Shown: positions 31,241-40,025 of the stretch, one piece after another | Layout of the letters: every line of letters begins with the position of its first letter | Numbering within the stretch: the first letter of the stretch is position 1 | DNA from: a virus | IMG/VR virus record: IMGVR_UViG_3300022562_001969 | Coordinates: 22,115-86,114 of that record | Length of the DNA stretch: 64,000 nt | Strand: one strand, 5' to 3' | Position numbers and translations under genes: made by a program | Notes under the pieces: generated by a model | Database searches by the model: none | What the model was told of the DNA's origin: nothing | The model's input: only the letters and a program-made list of their open reading frames with translations

Positions 31241-31501
31241 TTATCCTCCCACCTTATCCCTGGTTTTTATCGTATCCTGCACGCGGACGCCCAGCGTTTT
31301 GGGGTGCCCCTCTGGCGTCAGTTCGACCGGCGCTTCTTGCTTTTGGGGTTGCGGTAATCTGGCAAAAAGATCAACCACATCCTGCCTGAATTTGAGAAAA
31401 CAAAGCAGGGCCTCGATTGCCTTATCCGCGTCCTCTACCGGCGTCTCAAATTTAGCCGCTATCTCCCGGGCGAATTGTTGCCGGGCCGGGGTATTAATCA
31501 C
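31241..31501 (-). CDS. Small phage protein of unknown function
   Basis: A GTG at 31501 overlaps the upstream stop (GTGA) and gives 86 residues; codons further upstream belong to the glycosyltransferase gene. The protein is helical at first (RQQFAREIAAKFETPVEDAD, KAIEALLCFLKFRQDVVDLF) with a basic proline-rich tail. The pattern suggests a small tail-completion or assembly factor. No family is recognised. Confidence 0.45.
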   Translation of the reverse strand: MINTPARQQFAREIAAKFETPVEDADKAIEALLCFLKFRQDVVDLFARLPQPQKQEAPVELTPEGHPKTLGVRVQDTIKTRDKVGG

Positions 31502-32337
31502 GGGAACACCTCCCCATCGGGGTTGATATGTTGGCAAAATATGGCGGTGTCCACCAGGAACGGGTACGTCATTTCCTGATAGGCGTCCCAGCCGGCTTTT
31601 TTGAAATAGCCCTCTTTCATCACCCGGTTGCACCAATTCAGGTCGGAAGTGCCCCCGAAAATACTCATATTTTGCGGTTCTTCCGGGTCGTACCAGATAT
31701 CGCGGGGGCTTTCGAAGACGCGCCGGGTTTGTTGGCCGCCTACCTGATATGGGTCGCTATCGGCCCACATCTCACGCAGAATGCCCATATGGATTAGCAA
31801 GATGCCCGTGGGCACGCCATCGGCCCAGACCTTATCTCCCAGCTCGAAATCGGTATAAACCGAATTGCCGCGCCCCCGAAAAACGAGCGGGTACGATGGC
31901 CGCCCGCGACAAAAATAAAGCCCGCTGACGACCGGCGTCTCTTCCTTGAGCATATATTCATTAAATCTGATAAAAGCGTCGGGGGGCATAATGACATCAT
32001 GCTCAATTAGTAATAGCCACTCCATCTCTTTTTCGATGGCGTATTTGACAATCAGGTTTTGGGCGTCGGCCACCTGGTAGCGGAGGGGCATATAGGCGCT
32101 AATGAATTGGTTCATATACAAATAAGACCAATTCATCGGAATGACCTGGCCGTAGCGGGCCCCCACCCATTCGATTCTGACCAGGCCGGTGACGGGGGTG
32201 CCGATCATAACCCGGTTAATATAGGAGTTGCCATTTTCATCAATGATGGTCCGGTATTGACGCACCGGGCTATTCGTATTTCGTTTCGGAAATAGCCTCT
32301 CCGGCGTTTCCGTTTTCGTCTGCGTTCCGTTTAACAA
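31498..32337 (-). CDS. GT-A-fold glycosyltransferase-like protein
   Basis: A TTG at 32337 with AGGTGA close upstream gives 279 residues. YAIEKEMEWLLLIEHDVIMP (residues about 97-116) carries an E-H-D metal-binding motif in the place of the DxD of GT-A enzymes. Later PVVSGLYFCRGRPSYPLVFR and WADGVPTGILLIHMGIL fit the acceptor-side region. It probably transfers a sugar onto a virion protein or host glycan. It overlaps the methyltransferase upstream by 68 bp in a different frame. Confidence 0.7.
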   Translation of the reverse strand: MLNGTQTKTETPERLFPKRNTNSPVRQYRTIIDENGNSYINRVMIGTPVTGLVRIEWVGARYGQVIPMNWSYLYMNQFISAYMPLRYQVADAQNLIVKYAIEKEMEWLLLIEHDVIMPPDAFIRFNEYMLKEETPVVSGLYFCRGRPSYPLVFRGRGNSVYTDFELGDKVWADGVPTGILLIHMGILREMWADSDPYQVGGQQTRRVFESPRDIWYDPEEPQNMSIFGGTSDLNWCNRVMKEGYFKKAGWDAYQEMTYPFLVDTAIFCQHINPDGEVFP

Positions 32338-32938
32338 GGATCACCTCAATATTTGCGTCCGGAGACCAGTTCAAAAACTTGATCTCCCAGGGCTTAGGCC
32401 GGTAAATGTTATAAAGGAGGCCGTTAGTTCGATTTTCGTATGGATCAAAATAGGCCCAGGTGGTTTCATTGATTTCGTTGATGTGGGTTGGGTCCTGCAA
32501 AAAACCGTTTGAGCGGCCGTGCGGGCAACAAATGGCGAATTTCGCGCCAGGTTTCAAAATTCGCCACACCTCATTCATAAACCGGATAAAAGTGGGGACC
32601 GGCTCGATATCCCCGATGTAGGCGGCAATTTCGCTCTGGCTGATCAGTTCCCGATCCAGGAGCAACCGGATCAACCCCAACAGGCGTGGGTCAGGCAGAA
32701 AGGGGGGAATATGCTCCACCAGGTGGCTGGAGATAGCGTTGATTACGCTTTCGTCGGGTAGCGGCCAGGGGAATTTTTGAATATCCCAAACAATATCCAC
32801 GCCGGGCAGTGGCCGGATGTCCAGCCCGACAAACCCTGCTTGCTTGTTGCCCCCACACCCGATGTCGAGCATAATGCCTGTCTGCTTTTGCAGGACCGTG
32901 GTTACGGCCTCATCATTAGCCGGTAAAGTCAATGTCAT
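32270..32938 (-). CDS. SAM-dependent methyltransferase (class I)
   Basis: The 222-residue protein has motif I MLDIGCGGNKQAGFVGLDIR (residues 23-42), then the acidic strand VDIVWDIQ and the helix with SHLVEHIPPF. FMNEVWRILKPGAKFAICCP is the post-II/III region of sugar-type methyltransferases. Its place between glycosyltransferase genes suggests that it O-methylates a sugar, but the substrate is unknown. Confidence 0.75.
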   Translation of the reverse strand: MTLTLPANDEAVTTVLQKQTGIMLDIGCGGNKQAGFVGLDIRPLPGVDIVWDIQKFPWPLPDESVINAISSHLVEHIPPFLPDPRLLGLIRLLLDRELISQSEIAAYIGDIEPVPTFIRFMNEVWRILKPGAKFAICCPHGRSNGFLQDPTHINEINETTWAYFDPYENRTNGLLYNIYRPKPWEIKFLNWSPDANIEVILVKRNADENGNAGEAISETKYE

Positions 32939-33401
32939 AAGTCACGTTTACATTTTGGTTGGTGTTCACCTGCGAACTGGCGTAGGTGTTACCGGCGAAA
33001 ATCGTGCCGGTATCGGTATTGGATTGCTGGAAGAGCCCCACATTGGAAATGTTGGCCGTATTGGTCACAAACGATTGGGTGCTATCAAACGTGGCGGTGA
33101 CTCGCAGGCGGCTGCTGGCCGAGGTGGCCAGAGTGGCCGCCGCCCGGCTATTAGCGCCGTGGGTCAATTCCCCCGGTAGCCCGGTCGCGGTATCGTTGAC
33201 GGTTGTGCCGGTGCCCAGGGCGACGTGGGAGACCCGCAGGCTGCCGGCGCCGCCACTCATCAATTGCAAGATGTAGCGGTCCATCCCCTCGTTGGTGACG
33301 TTATTGGGCACATAGCCCGAATCGCCCACGATTTCGCCATCCTGCGTGATCTGGATGCGGTAAAACCCTTTAATCTTGGCTCTATCTTGTTGTCTCATCA
33401 C
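32916..33401 (-). CDS. Phage structural protein, beta-rich
   Basis: The 161-residue protein starts MMRQQDRAKIKGFYRIQITQ and contains NNVTNEGMDRYILQLMSGG, LRVSHVALGTGTT and VGLFQQSNTDTGTIFAGN. This pattern (GMDR...HVALGTGT...RA) is common among small tail-fibre or tail-appendage proteins of siphophages. It overlaps the methyltransferase by 23 bp. Confidence 0.65.
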   Translation of the reverse strand: MMRQQDRAKIKGFYRIQITQDGEIVGDSGYVPNNVTNEGMDRYILQLMSGGAGSLRVSHVALGTGTTVNDTATGLPGELTHGANSRAAATLATSASSRLRVTATFDSTQSFVTNTANISNVGLFQQSNTDTGTIFAGNTYASSQVNTNQNVNVTYDIDFTG

Positions 33402-33417
33402 ATAACTCCTTTAAGAC

Positions 33418-35088
33418 CTACATATTCTTAAACATTCCCCGGAACATTCCTTTGAAAACGACCTCCCGCAAAAATGCGGCTACAATCAAAAGGGTGACCG
33501 TATCGCTAACGCCAATAGTCTCCGCCGCCTGGATGAATAGTTCCGGTAAAAGCGCTGTGGTTGCCTCGCTGATTGCTACTGTTTCCGAGGCGTTAATAAA
33601 GCTGGTCAATTGGGCAGCCATCAGTTCAGTCATGGTGATCGTCTCGCCTGCCGCTATATTCAGGCTGAATAGGACCTGCGCACTTTCGGCCAGGGTGATG
33701 GCCTCAGCCACAACCACAAAACTGGTCAAGAGCAGACCGGCCGTCTCGCTTAGACTGATGCCGTCTGAAACCAGGATTTGTAACGCCCCCACGGCCTGAA
33801 TGAGAACCGAGATGATTTCCGAAATGGTGATAGTTTCCGAAACGGTGATGAAGTTGGTTAAGAGCAACTTGATCGTTTCATTGATGGTCACTGTCTCGGA
33901 GGCGTTTACCATGCTGGTCAAGAGGAGGGTGATTGTTTCACTCAGGCTGATCCCATCCGAAACACTAATAAAACTGGATAAGAGTAGCTTGACCGCTTCG
34001 CCAATGGTGACGCTATCAGCCACGGCAATCAGATTGATTAAGGCCACATTGACCGCTTCCACTATGCTGATCGGATCGCTAACCTGAATAAAACTGGTCA
34101 GCAGCAACGCGGCGGCTTCGTTAACCGTGATAGTCTCGGAAACATTAACGAAACTGGTCAGGAGTAGTTTGACCGTCTCGCCAATGGTGACGCTATCAGA
34201 AACCATCAACTGCAAAACGCCTTCAATCTGGACAATGACGCTAACCGCCTCGCCAAGACTGATACTATCAGCCGCCCGGATAAAACTGGTCAGGAGTAGT
34301 TTGACTGTCTCGCCAATGGTGACACCATCCGAGACGCTAATCAGATGCGCCAGGGTCAAGGCGACTGTTTCCGGGATGGTTACGCCATCAGAAACCTGGA
34401 TCAAATGAATCAGGGCCAAATTGACCGCTTCAGTTATAGCAATCGGGTCGCTGACCTGAATGAAACCGACCAGCGCCATGCTAACCGTTTCGCTTAAGCT
34501 GATCGTTTCGCTGGCCTGAATGAAACCGGTTAAAAGCGCCTTAACCGTCTCACCTACGGTTACACTATCCGAGACGCTAATCAGATTGATCAGGGTCACG
34601 GCTACCGCTTCGCTGATCGTTACACTGTCCGAGACGTTGACGAAACTGGTCAAAAGCAGCTTAATCGGCGTCGAAATCGTCAGGCTTTCCGAAACGCTAA
34701 TAAAACTCGTCAACAGGGGGCTGGCCGTTTCGTTTAAGCTGATCCCATCGGAAACATTAATGAAACTGGTCAAAAGTAGTTTGACCGCTTCACTGACAAT
34801 CACACTCTCAGTAACCGTCACCATGTGCGTCAAGATCATATTGACCGCTTCAGCCACCGTAATGGTGTCCGAAACACCAACGAAATTGACGACCAGCAAT
34901 TTAACGGCTTCCGAAATCGTCACCCCTTCAGAAGCGCTGATAGCCAGCGGATTAGCTGCTGCATACTCATAAAAATATTCCCGGTCTGTAAGCCACCGGT
35001 CAAAATCGCCACTGCTACCGGCCAGCGGTTTTAATACCTGGAAGGAAGTCTGAGCCGTGATCCAGGTGTTAAAAATGGTTGAGGTCAT
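33418..35088 (-). CDS. Protein made of about 22 repeats of a 20-residue unit
   Basis: Of 556 residues, about 50-530 are repeats of the form VSDSVTIGETVKLLLTSFIN. Each has an acidic S-D/E start, T-I-x-E at positions 6-9, a hydrophobic block LLLT, and F-I at the end. Two units have a four-residue insertion. The N-terminal 48 residues may anchor it and the C-terminus is basic and amphipathic (VVFKGMFRGMFKNM). Alternating hydrophobic residues fit a beta-solenoid or a fibrous appendage. I recognise no named family. It lies between virion genes, so it is probably structural. Confidence 0.6.
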   Translation of the reverse strand: MTSTIFNTWITAQTSFQVLKPLAGSSGDFDRWLTDREYFYEYAAANPLAISASEGVTISEAVKLLVVNFVGVSDTITVAEAVNMILTHMVTVTESVIVSEAVKLLLTSFINVSDGISLNETASPLLTSFISVSESLTISTPIKLLLTSFVNVSDSVTISEAVAVTLINLISVSDSVTVGETVKALLTGFIQASETISLSETVSMALVGFIQVSDPIAITEAVNLALIHLIQVSDGVTIPETVALTLAHLISVSDGVTIGETVKLLLTSFIRAADSISLGEAVSVIVQIEGVLQLMVSDSVTIGETVKLLLTSFVNVSETITVNEAAALLLTSFIQVSDPISIVEAVNVALINLIAVADSVTIGEAVKLLLSSFISVSDGISLSETITLLLTSMVNASETVTINETIKLLLTNFITVSETITISEIISVLIQAVGALQILVSDGISLSETAGLLLTSFVVVAEAITLAESAQVLFSLNIAAGETITMTELMAAQLTSFINASETVAISEATTALLPELFIQAAETIGVSDTVTLLIVAAFLREVVFKGMFRGMFKNM

Positions 35089-35172
35089 TTAGCGCCGCTC
35101 CCTCTTCAAATAGCCCGACTTGGGAGGAAAATCGGAGGCTTTGGGTCGTTTGATATAAACGCGCCAGGGCAT
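35089..35172 (-). CDS. 27-residue basic mini-protein
   Basis: ATG at 35172 overlaps the upstream stop by one base (TGATG). The stop codon ends directly before the next start at 35088. The peptide begins MPWRVYIKRPKASDF, ends YLKRERR, and fills the gap between two genes perfectly, which is the main reason to believe it. Function unknown. Confidence 0.5.
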   Translation of the reverse strand: MPWRVYIKRPKASDFPPKSGYLKRERR

Positions 35173-36557
35173 CAGCTCACCTCCAGATCATCAAAATAGG
35201 TGGCGTAGCTACCGGAGGTGGCTGTATTGTTGCTGACCAGTTCCACAATGAAATAGTCAGGCGTGGCCGCCGGCGTAAACGTATCGCTCAATTGGTTCCA
35301 GGCGCCACTTGACCCGACATCGGTCGTCGTCCGATCCGCTTGCCCCGGCTGCTTGATAATCATCTGGGGATTTGTGCCGGCGTAATTGGCCTCGCGTCGC
35401 ACGTAGACGCTAACCGTGGTGCTGATCGCCGCGCCGGCTGGCACAATGAATTGGCGACGGTCGGCGTCAGGCATTTGGGCGGCCGCCGTGCCACTGCGCA
35501 CCGTAGTGGTCTCCCGTTGGAAATCATTAAATTGGGTCGTCCCCCACGATTTCTTGGCCGAGGTGGTAGGCCGCGCTATGCCGAAAATATCGTCTGTCGC
35601 TTCACCTGTCCCCGCAATAGCGGCGATGGGTGACCATTCAGAAAGGGCGCTAAAAAACCAGGGGACCAATCTGAATTCAGCCAACAAAATGGGCAACGCG
35701 AAAAGCGGCGGGTAGGTCTGGCTATTCGAGCCGGTGGCTGTGTTGGCGCGGTCGGTGCTGTTGTTGAAAAAGGTATTGTAATCTTCAACGATATCGCCGG
35801 TGACTGTCCCCACGAGCGCCGTGTTATCGGTATTGGTGAAAATCGAATTATTGACGCTGGTGAATTGGCCGGCCCCGGTGCCGGCGGTGACGGTCACATC
35901 TATCCCATTACTCCCGGAAGCGAAAAAGAGACAATTCTTAAAAAGGGTATCGCCGATTCGGTCAATCCTGGCTATAGCGGCGGCAGAGGAGATGAAAAGG
36001 CAGTTTTCAATCAAATGGTTGGTCCCGGTCACCACCGAGGTGTGAGTTAGCCGGATATGATTGCCTGAACAACCAATGAAAACACATCGCCGGCAGGTGA
36101 AGTCACTTTGGCTCGCGCCGTCAACCCGGATGCTGGTGGCGGTGGCGCTGAAGGCGCAATCTTCTACGATCCAGTTGGTGCCATTGGTATTGTTAATGGC
36201 CGAGACCGAGGGCAGATCAAAATGAAACCCCCGGAAAGTGCGGTAGTCGAACGAGGTGCCGCTGATACAATTAGAGCGGGTGGTGGTTTGATCATCGTCT
36301 GATCCGGTTATCCTGACCACGCCCCCCACGCCATCGGTGTTAACCCCGCTGACATCGGCGATGTAAGTGATCGGGGAACCCGAAGAGCCGGAAACGTCAA
36401 CCGTCAACGTTTCCCGGTAGACGCCCGGCCCCACATATACCGTGTCGCCGGCGGTGACCGCAATATCTTCTACGCCGTTGAGTGTTAACTTTCTATTAGC
36501 CCAGCTAGTCCCCGAATTGCCGTTATTGCCTCCGGGTCCCACGAAGTAATCGGTCAC
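35172..36557 (-). CDS. Right-handed beta-helix tailspike-like protein
   Basis: GTG at 36557 overlaps the upstream stop. Residues 1-300 have the look of a pectate-lyase-type helix: DYFVGPGGNNGNSGTSWANR with VEDIAVTAGDTVYVGPGVYR. Rungs such as NWIVEDCAFSATATSIRVDG, FTCRRCVFIGCSGNHIRLTH and LFKNCLFFASGSNGIDVTV follow. Residues about 320-461 form a jelly-roll-like module ending GSYATYFDDLEVS, typical of carbohydrate-binding. It may bind or degrade host surface polysaccharide. Confidence 0.75.
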   Translation of the reverse strand: MTDYFVGPGGNNGNSGTSWANRKLTLNGVEDIAVTAGDTVYVGPGVYRETLTVDVSGSSGSPITYIADVSGVNTDGVGGVVRITGSDDDQTTTRSNCISGTSFDYRTFRGFHFDLPSVSAINNTNGTNWIVEDCAFSATATSIRVDGASQSDFTCRRCVFIGCSGNHIRLTHTSVVTGTNHLIENCLFISSAAAIARIDRIGDTLFKNCLFFASGSNGIDVTVTAGTGAGQFTSVNNSIFTNTDNTALVGTVTGDIVEDYNTFFNNSTDRANTATGSNSQTYPPLFALPILLAEFRLVPWFFSALSEWSPIAAIAGTGEATDDIFGIARPTTSAKKSWGTTQFNDFQRETTTVRSGTAAAQMPDADRRQFIVPAGAAISTTVSVYVRREANYAGTNPQMIIKQPGQADRTTTDVGSSGAWNQLSDTFTPAATPDYFIVELVSNNTATSGSYATYFDDLEVS

Positions 36558-36805
36558 GGACTATCCACTCCTGCGATTTCACGTAAAGCGGCCAACATCA
36601 GCTCGGTCAGATGTTGTTTAAGCCATTGGTTACTGATGGCCGGGTTGCCCAAAATGTTGGGGAACAAAATTGTCTGGCTGACGCTGCCGGGGGTACCATC
36701 ATTTTTAATCCACTCGATGAATAGATCGACTGAGTATTGATCAACCAGTACCTGGGCGCCGGTGGCCTGATAATTTTCTATGGTTACGTTGACATTGCGG
36801 GCCAT
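36554..36805 (-). CDS. Small phage protein of unknown function
   Basis: The 83-residue protein (NVNVTIENYQATGAQVLVDQ, then HLTELMLAALREIAGVDSP) is beta-rich with a C-terminal helix. It overlaps both neighbours by one to four bases. No motif is recognised; position suggests a virion or assembly role. Confidence 0.5.
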   Translation of the reverse strand: MARNVNVTIENYQATGAQVLVDQYSVDLFIEWIKNDGTPGSVSQTILFPNILGNPAISNQWLKQHLTELMLAALREIAGVDSP

Positions 36806-37095
36806 TATTTCTCCATCCCATAATCAATTAAGCGTCGCGCCCCTTCGGCCACGGCCAACCATTCTCGCAGCCGGGGCGGGGCAATGATAAAAACCAGCGC
36901 CAGCCAAAATGAAATGCAGTAAGGGCAGCTAAACCCCCGATAAATCCAGTGATCGGGGGGGTAATGGTCATAGATATAATTTCTAAGGCGGCCAAAAATA
37001 TCGGCCGGTCCATCCTCGGTCAAAATCATCCAGGTTAGCCGGTAAGCCGCCAGGACCGCCAAACAGAGGTCAAGCCCGCGTTGCATTACGTACAT
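36805..37095 (-). CDS. DUF1360-like small membrane protein
   Basis: The 96-residue protein has a hydrophobic N-terminus (LCLAVLAAYRLTWMIL), a soluble loop and FSCPYCISFWLALVFIIAPP. The order YRLTxxI...C-PYC-xxFW matches the DUF1360 family of small membrane proteins, which also occur in phages and spores. Its start lies inside the end of the upstream gene (26-bp overlap). Its role in the phage is unknown. Confidence 0.6.
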   Translation of the reverse strand: MYVMQRGLDLCLAVLAAYRLTWMILTEDGPADIFGRLRNYIYDHYPPDHWIYRGFSCPYCISFWLALVFIIAPPRLREWLAVAEGARRLIDYGMEK

Positions 37096-40024
37096 CTCGC
37101 ACCGTAATCAACCCATCTTTCCCGGTGCCGGTGATGGTGTGCAGATCAATCCCCGCTTCCGTCGCCCGTTCAATGGCGGTCGGGGTGGCGTTAATCGTCC
37201 CATTGGTTTGGCCAATCTCTTCCGGCGGACTGGTGGCCACCGCCTCTTGACTGATAGCCTGATAATTGATGGCCACCGGCGGCGGTAAATTTGAGCTATT
37301 CGTCGCCGTTTGGGGCGTCTCCTCTACCCTCCACTCCCCGGTCGATTTTAACCGCTCAACGTCCGCCGGATCGGCGTCGATGTAGCGACCCACGGCGTTA
37401 TTGCCGCCGCGATAGGTTCGAGTTAATTTCACGCCGCCCACCCGGACATAATCTTTCGAGCCGGGGCGGCTGCCAACAAACTTCATTCTGGTCATGCTGT
37501 TCGTCTCCTGATTAGTTTCTTCTTCCAGCGCAGCCGCAGCCATCTGTCCCCAGATAGTCGCTTTTTTCGCCTTCAGCAATACATTCGCGCCATTACCACG
37601 GCATCCACAACTCATGATCTCATTCGCTCCTGTGTAATAGGCTTGATAGCGTTTTTTTAGGATTGGTAAAAGCTCTTTCATCTGCGAGGCGGCCCGGTCG
37701 CGCCGTTGACCGCTATAGTTGCGATAGACAAACGTTTCTACCGGCAACAAAACGCCACACACGCCATTAATGGCGCATTTAAGGGCAAAGTCCCAATCTT
37801 CCCAGCCGGGCAACGCCTCATCAAAGCCCCCCACCCCGATGGCGTCCTGCCGCCACATCAGCACATTCATGGCGTGCTGTCCGTGCCAATCGGTCTGGAC
37901 GTATGGCTTCAGGCGCTCGTGTTTCATCTTCCCCTGCGGGCTGACAGAGATGTAGTTGCTATAGATGTAGCGGCTCGCGCCGTGTTTGATGAACGCCTGC
38001 AAACTGTCGTGTAGAGCGTTTGAGAGTAGCCAGTCATCGCCATCCAAAAAATAAACCAACTCCCCCTTGGCGGCTTGCAGCCCCAGGTTACGGGCGTGAC
38101 CCGCCCCACGCGGGGCATTCTCTGTTTCCAGGATGGTGGCCCACTGGTGACCCGGCAGAGGTAACGGTCGCCCGGTGTCGTTAATAACGATGGCTTCCCA
38201 GTTGGTGACTGCTTGAGCGTGCAGGCTGTCCAGGGCGTCAAGGACATATTCACTATGCCCCGGGCCGACCGGGATGATAACGCTAATTAACGGGTCTTGT
38301 TGGTGGTCAATATTCCAACTTTTTATATCGGAGGGCGGCTTGGCCTGCGCTCCAAAGGGTACTAAGAGGGGCGGCGGCGTGAGCCGTTTGGCCATCGCTC
38401 GCGTGCCCTCATGATAATTCGAGGCCAGCCGCCAGCCATACCAGGCGCACCAGTCGCCATCACCATCCGCATATTTTTGGCGCTCTGTACTCCCTTTTGA
38501 ATCCGGGCGCAAGCGGTAAAAGATAGTGGGTTGATCAGTGACCTTTTTAGCCCGGAAGCCGAATGAGGTCAGCCGGCACCAGAGCGAGGCGTCTTCTGCT
38601 CGCCAATCACGCCGGCGATAGCCGCCTGAATTTTCAAGCGCTTCCCGGCGCATCAGAGCGCAATAAAAGGGCTGGTTGATGTGGGCCATTTGCGCCAGCC
38701 AGTTGAATTCATTGGCCTGGCTGATCTCGCTATGGAATGATTGGCCATCCTCACTCATCATCAGTAGATTGCCATAGGCGATGTGAATTGAGGGGTCTTT
38801 ATCCAGGGCCTCCATTAAGGGCAATAATCCGGCCGGCGTCAGCATATCATCCGCGTCCAGCGGGAAAACATACTCGCCGCTGCTAAACGAAAAGCCGAAA
38901 TTTCTGGCCCCGGAGAGACCCAGGTTATGCTCCGGCTCCCGGTAAATAAACCGCTCGTCCCTGGCGCAAAAGAGTCTGGCCACGCTGCGGGTGTCATCGC
39001 TTGATTTGTCATCAACGATAACACATTCCCAATTATCAAATGGCAGCCCCAGCACGCTGCTGAGACAGGCTTCCAGATAACGGCCCAGGTTGTAGCAGGT
39101 AACAATGATGGACACCTTGGGGCGGGGGGTGTTCGCGCGCGAACATTGTTCATGGAAAATATTCGCGTACTGTTCGATTTTATTGAGCCAGCCCCAGCGT
39201 TCGCGGACATCGGCCAGACAGTTGGCGCTCAGGCGATCCCTTTCAACCCAGGCGGTGTTGACCGCCTCGATCAGGGCGTCATAATCTTCAAACGGGACCA
39301 GGTAGCCGGTCTGGCCGGGGATGATAATCTCGGAGTTGCCCCCAAAATCCCAGCCGACCACGGGCACGCCACAGGCCATCGCCTCCAAGGTGCCAATGCC
39401 AAACGTCTCCCGGGCGGTTGATAGATATAGCCCGGCTTCCTGGATGTAGGGTTTCATCTGCTGGTAAGGCTGCGGGCCGATCACCTTGATATTGCCGGCT
39501 GTGCGCGGGCCAATCGTGGAGACAAAGGTTTGTTTGGGGAGTCGTTGGGCCAGATTGATCATCTGATTGACATTAGAAACGACATCCGAGCGGGCTTTAT
39601 TCCACAGGATATAGCCGCCATTATTACCGGGCGCCCATTCGTCCGGATCGACGCCATGATGGATGGGCCTGACCGGCCGGTAAATGCCCCGCCGCAACGC
39701 CCTCGCGACCCAATGAGAAGGGGCGGTCACTATTTTCGCCCGAACCATATTTTCGATGACCATCTGATTGGCCAGATAACAATCAGGCGGCCAATCGTAA
39801 TTGGACCAATAGAGGCCGTGACAGGAAGCGACCAGGGGCTTATGGGGCGGGTAATCAACCAGGTCGCCGGCGTGGCAATTGATAACATCGGCCTCGTCTG
39901 GCTTATCAACCACTTCTACCTCGAAAATAGGCAGGTATTTGCGCTGGGCTTCAATTACCCGGCGGATGCCGCCATCAGCCCGATCCGGGTTTTTTAATTG
40001 GGGAGAGATGTATACTTTGGTCAT
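37070..40024 (-). CDS. Three-module glycosyltransferase with a virion-type tail
   Basis: The 984-residue protein starts with a GT4 (glycosyltransferase group 1) module, whose ETFGIGTLEAMACGVPVVGW (residues about 205-224) is the donor E-x7-E site. GT2 module one (about 305-560) has VSIIVTCYNLGRYLEACLSS and FPLDADDML. GT2 module two (about 590-800) has ISVIIPVGPGHSEYVLDALD and YFLDGDDWLL. The C-terminus adds DYVRVGGVKLTRTYRGG, as in phage head-decoration proteins. It ends AIERATEAGIDLHTITGTGK then ITVRDV, like the E3-binding domain of dehydrogenase E2 proteins. It may assemble a short glycan and attach it to the virion. Confidence 0.75.
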   Translation of the reverse strand: MTKVYISPQLKNPDRADGGIRRVIEAQRKYLPIFEVEVVDKPDEADVINCHAGDLVDYPPHKPLVASCHGLYWSNYDWPPDCYLANQMVIENMVRAKIVTAPSHWVARALRRGIYRPVRPIHHGVDPDEWAPGNNGGYILWNKARSDVVSNVNQMINLAQRLPKQTFVSTIGPRTAGNIKVIGPQPYQQMKPYIQEAGLYLSTARETFGIGTLEAMACGVPVVGWDFGGNSEIIIPGQTGYLVPFEDYDALIEAVNTAWVERDRLSANCLADVRERWGWLNKIEQYANIFHEQCSRANTPRPKVSIIVTCYNLGRYLEACLSSVLGLPFDNWECVIVDDKSSDDTRSVARLFCARDERFIYREPEHNLGLSGARNFGFSFSSGEYVFPLDADDMLTPAGLLPLMEALDKDPSIHIAYGNLLMMSEDGQSFHSEISQANEFNWLAQMAHINQPFYCALMRREALENSGGYRRRDWRAEDASLWCRLTSFGFRAKKVTDQPTIFYRLRPDSKGSTERQKYADGDGDWCAWYGWRLASNYHEGTRAMAKRLTPPPLLVPFGAQAKPPSDIKSWNIDHQQDPLISVIIPVGPGHSEYVLDALDSLHAQAVTNWEAIVINDTGRPLPLPGHQWATILETENAPRGAGHARNLGLQAAKGELVYFLDGDDWLLSNALHDSLQAFIKHGASRYIYSNYISVSPQGKMKHERLKPYVQTDWHGQHAMNVLMWRQDAIGVGGFDEALPGWEDWDFALKCAINGVCGVLLPVETFVYRNYSGQRRDRAASQMKELLPILKKRYQAYYTGANEIMSCGCRGNGANVLLKAKKATIWGQMAAAALEEETNQETNSMTRMKFVGSRPGSKDYVRVGGVKLTRTYRGGNNAVGRYIDADPADVERLKSTGEWRVEETPQTATNSSNLPPPVAINYQAISQEAVATSPPEEIGQTNGTINATPTAIERATEAGIDLHTITGTGKDGLITVRDVRNATRA
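39130..39145. repeat. Palindrome copy 4 inside the glycosyltransferase gene
   Basis: TGTTCGCGCGCGAACA is a perfect palindrome lying in coding sequence, in the linker between the GT4 and first GT2 modules. Confidence 0.85.
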
Positions 40025-40025
40025 T

